Part shown: positions 12,965 to 14,603 of the stretch, one piece after another
Position numbering within the stretch: the first letter of the stretch is position 1
How the letters are laid out: every line of letters begins with the position of its first letter
NCBI GenBank assembly: GCA_964396385.1
Contig: CAYNFH010000171.1
Span: forward strand, 1 to 14,603
Direction: 5' to 3'
From: CAYNFH01 sp964396385
GTDB lineage: Bacteria > Armatimonadota > Chthonomonadetes > Chthonomonadales > CAJBBX01
DNA length: 14,603 bases
Translations under genes and position numbers: made by a program
The notes under the pieces: model-generated
The model's database searches: none
Told to the model about the DNA's origin: nothing
What the model saw: the letters and a program-made list of their open reading frames with translations, nothing else

Positions 12965-13945
12965 ATGGATGAGCTAGAGCGACTATTAAGGGAAGCCGAA
13001 GCGGAGGTCGCGGCGGCACAGTCCACCGCGGACCTTGCGCTCATCGAGACGCGCTATCTGGGCTCCAAGGGTAGCCTGCAGGCGCAGCTCCGCTCCATCG
13101 GTGCGCTGCCCAAGGAGGAGCGGCCTGCGTTCGGCGCGCGCGTTAACGCGGCCAAGGAGACTCTTACGGCTCAATTGGAGGCTTGCCGTGCAGAGCTGGC
13201 CCGCGGAGAGACCGACGACCGTCTGGCCAACGAGTCCATCGACATCACGCTGCCGGGCCGCCCGCTCCCGCAGGGACGGCGCCATCCGCTCTCACAGACC
13301 GCCGCGCGCGTGAAGGAGGCGCTGAGCGGCCAGGGCTACGAGTTCGTGGAAGGTCCGGAGCTGGAGGAGTATGCCTACAACTTCGCCGCCCTGAACTATC
13401 CCGAGGACCATCCCGCCTTCGACGAGATGATGACCTTTTATGTGGACGACACGAGGCTGCTCCGGACCCAGGCGACCGCTCTTCAGGGCCGGGTGATGGC
13501 GGAACGGAAGCCGCCGTTCCGAATCGCCACCATCGGGCGTTGCTTCCGGTACGAGCAGGTGGATGCCACGCACCACCACACCTTTCATCAGATCGACGTC
13601 TTTATGGTGGACCACGGCATCTCGATGGCGGACCTCAAAGGGACGCTCAAACAGTTCGCGAGTACGATGTTCGGCGGCGACGTGCAGGTAAGGTTCCGGC
13701 CGGACTACTTTCCGTTCGTCGAGCCGGGCGTCGACTATGCCATCCACTGGCAGGACCGGTGGCTGGAGCTCGGGGGCGCGGGATTGATCCACCCGAACAT
13801 CCTGGAGGCCTACGGCATCGACAGCGAGGAGTGGAGCGGATTCGCCTTCGGCCTCGGCATTGAGCGCATCCACATGAAGCAGAACGGCGTCCATGATCTA
13901 CGTCTCTATCTGGAGAACGACCTGCGATTCCTGAAACAGTTCTAA
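12965..13945 (+). CDS. pheS: Phenylalanine-tRNA ligase alpha subunit, with divergent substrate-pocket residues
   Basis: 326 residues. An N-terminal coiled-coil (about 1-85) binds tRNA. The class II catalytic domain shows HPLSQ 107-111, YYNF-like YAYNF 136-140, motif 2 GRCFRYEQVDATH 191-203, VRFRPDYFPFVEPG, WLELGGAGLIHP and motif 3 GFAFGLGIERI 292-302. It charges tRNA-Phe together with PheT. Compared with the usual RTHTS, the text reads RTQAT (167-171), and FHQLEG reads FHQIDV (207-212). In Thermus PheS the His, Ser and Glu of these motifs contact phenylalanine. No SD is evident before the ATG, which follows the hairpin. Confidence 0.95.
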   Translation: MDELERLLREAEAEVAAAQSTADLALIETRYLGSKGSLQAQLRSIGALPKEERPAFGARVNAAKETLTAQLEACRAELARGETDDRLANESIDITLPGRPLPQGRRHPLSQTAARVKEALSGQGYEFVEGPELEEYAYNFAALNYPEDHPAFDEMMTFYVDDTRLLRTQATALQGRVMAERKPPFRIATIGRCFRYEQVDATHHHTFHQIDVFMVDHGISMADLKGTLKQFASTMFGGDVQVRFRPDYFPFVEPGVDYAIHWQDRWLELGGAGLIHPNILEAYGIDSEEWSGFAFGLGIERIHMKQNGVHDLRLYLENDLRFLKQF

Positions 13946-13952
13946 AGGAATG

Positions 13953-14022
13953 GCGTTCGGGCCTTCAGGCGTTCAGGACCCTGACCTGAACACCTGAACA
14001 CCTGAACACCTGAACACCTGAC
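13953..14022. repeat. Octamer tandem repeat with inverted arms (locus H)
   Basis: The left side has decayed GTTCAGG units (CGTTCGGG, CTTCAGG, CGTTCAGG). The right side has four CTGAACAC-type octamers in the opposite sense, so a hairpin can form. The unit is the reverse complement of locus B's GTGTTCAG. It reaches to within two bases of the pheT ATG. Confidence 0.85.
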
Positions 14023-14023
14023 G

Positions 14024-14603
14024 ATGCGATTACCCGTTGAATGGATACGTGAGTACGCTCCTGTCAAAGCCGGCGCAGAGGAGCTCGCCCGCACGCTTAC
14101 CATGGACGGGCTGGTGTTGGAGGAGACCACCTAATCGTAGCTTGGTCCGGTCCTCGATGTCACCGTCACCCCGAACCGTGGCGACTGCCTGTCGGTAATC
14201 GGCGTAGCGCGCGAAGTCGCCGCCGCCTACTCCGCCGAGCTCGCCCAAGCGCCGTTCGTCGCTTCGCTGGATGAGGGTCAGGTACCGGAATTCACGTCTG
14301 TCGTCATCGAAGATCCCGACCTGTGTCCCCGTTACGCCGCGCGAATCATCCGCAACGTACTGCCGGCCCCGAGTCCTGAGTGGATTCAAGCCCGCCTCGC
14401 CGCGGCCGGAATGCGGCCTGTCGGCGGCATCGTAGACATAACGAACTACGTCATGCTCGAGATGGGCCAGCCGCTCCACGCCTTCGATTACGACAAGCTC
14501 TCTGAAAACCGCATCGTGGTCCGCAGGGCGCGCCGGGGCGAGAAGGTAACCACTCTGGACGGCGCAGAACGCGAGCTGACGCCCGAGATGCTCGCCATCT
14601 GCG
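14024..14603 (+). pseudogene. pheT: pheT (Phe-tRNA ligase beta subunit) 5' part, two in-frame stops and no EMAP domain; runs off the window
   Basis: ATG 14024 starts MRLPVEWIREYAPVKAGAEE...LTMDGLVLEETT, the normal PheT N-terminus. TAA (14132-14134) and TAG (14138-14140) follow, and in the same frame the protein resumes as LGPVLDVTVTPNRGDCLSVIGVAREVAA, then PRYAARIIRNV, GGIVDITNYVMLEMGQPLHAFD and VVRRARRGEKVTTLDG up to the edge. In typical PheT about 110 residues of tRNA-binding (EMAP/OB) domain separate these blocks; here they are missing. Both flanks remain well conserved and in one frame, with no other damage in 460 bp. This suggests a recent deletion, a sequence error, or a real EMAP-less gene with corrupted bases. 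No SD is visible; repeat H abuts the start. Confidence 0.85.

Noticed and set aside
13953..14022. Possible T-box or leader-peptide attenuator for pheT
   Set aside because: No Phe-rich leader peptide or T-box core motif; the structure is explained by the octamer repeat.
14030..14479. A 149-codon frame on the - strand
   Set aside because: It is antisense to the conserved pheT sequence on the + strand; its length is a by-product of composition.

Overview
The window looks like a high-GC bacterial chromosome, most probably from Armatimonadota or a related phylum with similar pseudopilins. This is inferred from three things: a pseudopilin with a GFTLIELL methylation motif, a YTQDYDD stretch and an HGDGH C-terminus; a canonical infC-rpmI-rplT-pheS-pheT cluster; and sigma70-type promoters with Shine-Dalgarno (SD) sites. 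Genes are packed tightly, stops and starts often overlap by 1-4 nt, and no gene-free stretch exceeds about 150 bp apart from the tRNA block.

Layout. (1) 1-504: the 3' end of an unknown + strand gene meets three tRNA genes on the - strand (Gly-TCC, Arg-TCT, His-GTG), which share a good promoter at 517-546. (2) 635-3461, - strand: pseudopilin, aminohydrolase-type amidohydrolase and CPBP-type membrane protease, as overlapping genes behind one promoter (3499-3527). (3) 3539-5535, - strand: an ABC ATPase and an FtsX/MacB-like permease, divergent from an N-acyl-D-amino-acid deacylase (5628-7238, +); the shared -10 sequence at about 5580 is symmetric. (4) 7244-11410, - strand: a six-gene operon of mostly membrane proteins without assigned function, driven by a perfect-consensus promoter (TTGACA-17-TATAAT) that places the predicted transcript start on the first gene's GTG. 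(5) 11543-14603, + strand: infC (predicted AUC start), rpmI, rplT, pheS and the beginning of pheT.

The most unusual structure is a dispersed set of 7-8 bp short tandem repeats at gene boundaries, in at least eight places. Three carry nearly the same interrupted palindrome, CCGGATTCCGG or CCGGATTCAGG, between two repeat arms. Several repeats run into coding sequence: the ATPase N-terminus, both ends of the second operon gene, the CPBP stop codon, and the permease 5' end. A different repeat, a REP-like double hairpin, lies inside the six-gene operon.

Two further oddities sit in the translation cluster. pheT has two in-frame stops exactly where its EMAP-type tRNA-binding domain should be, and that domain is absent. 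PheS has substitutions at positions that in Thermus PheS contact phenylalanine.
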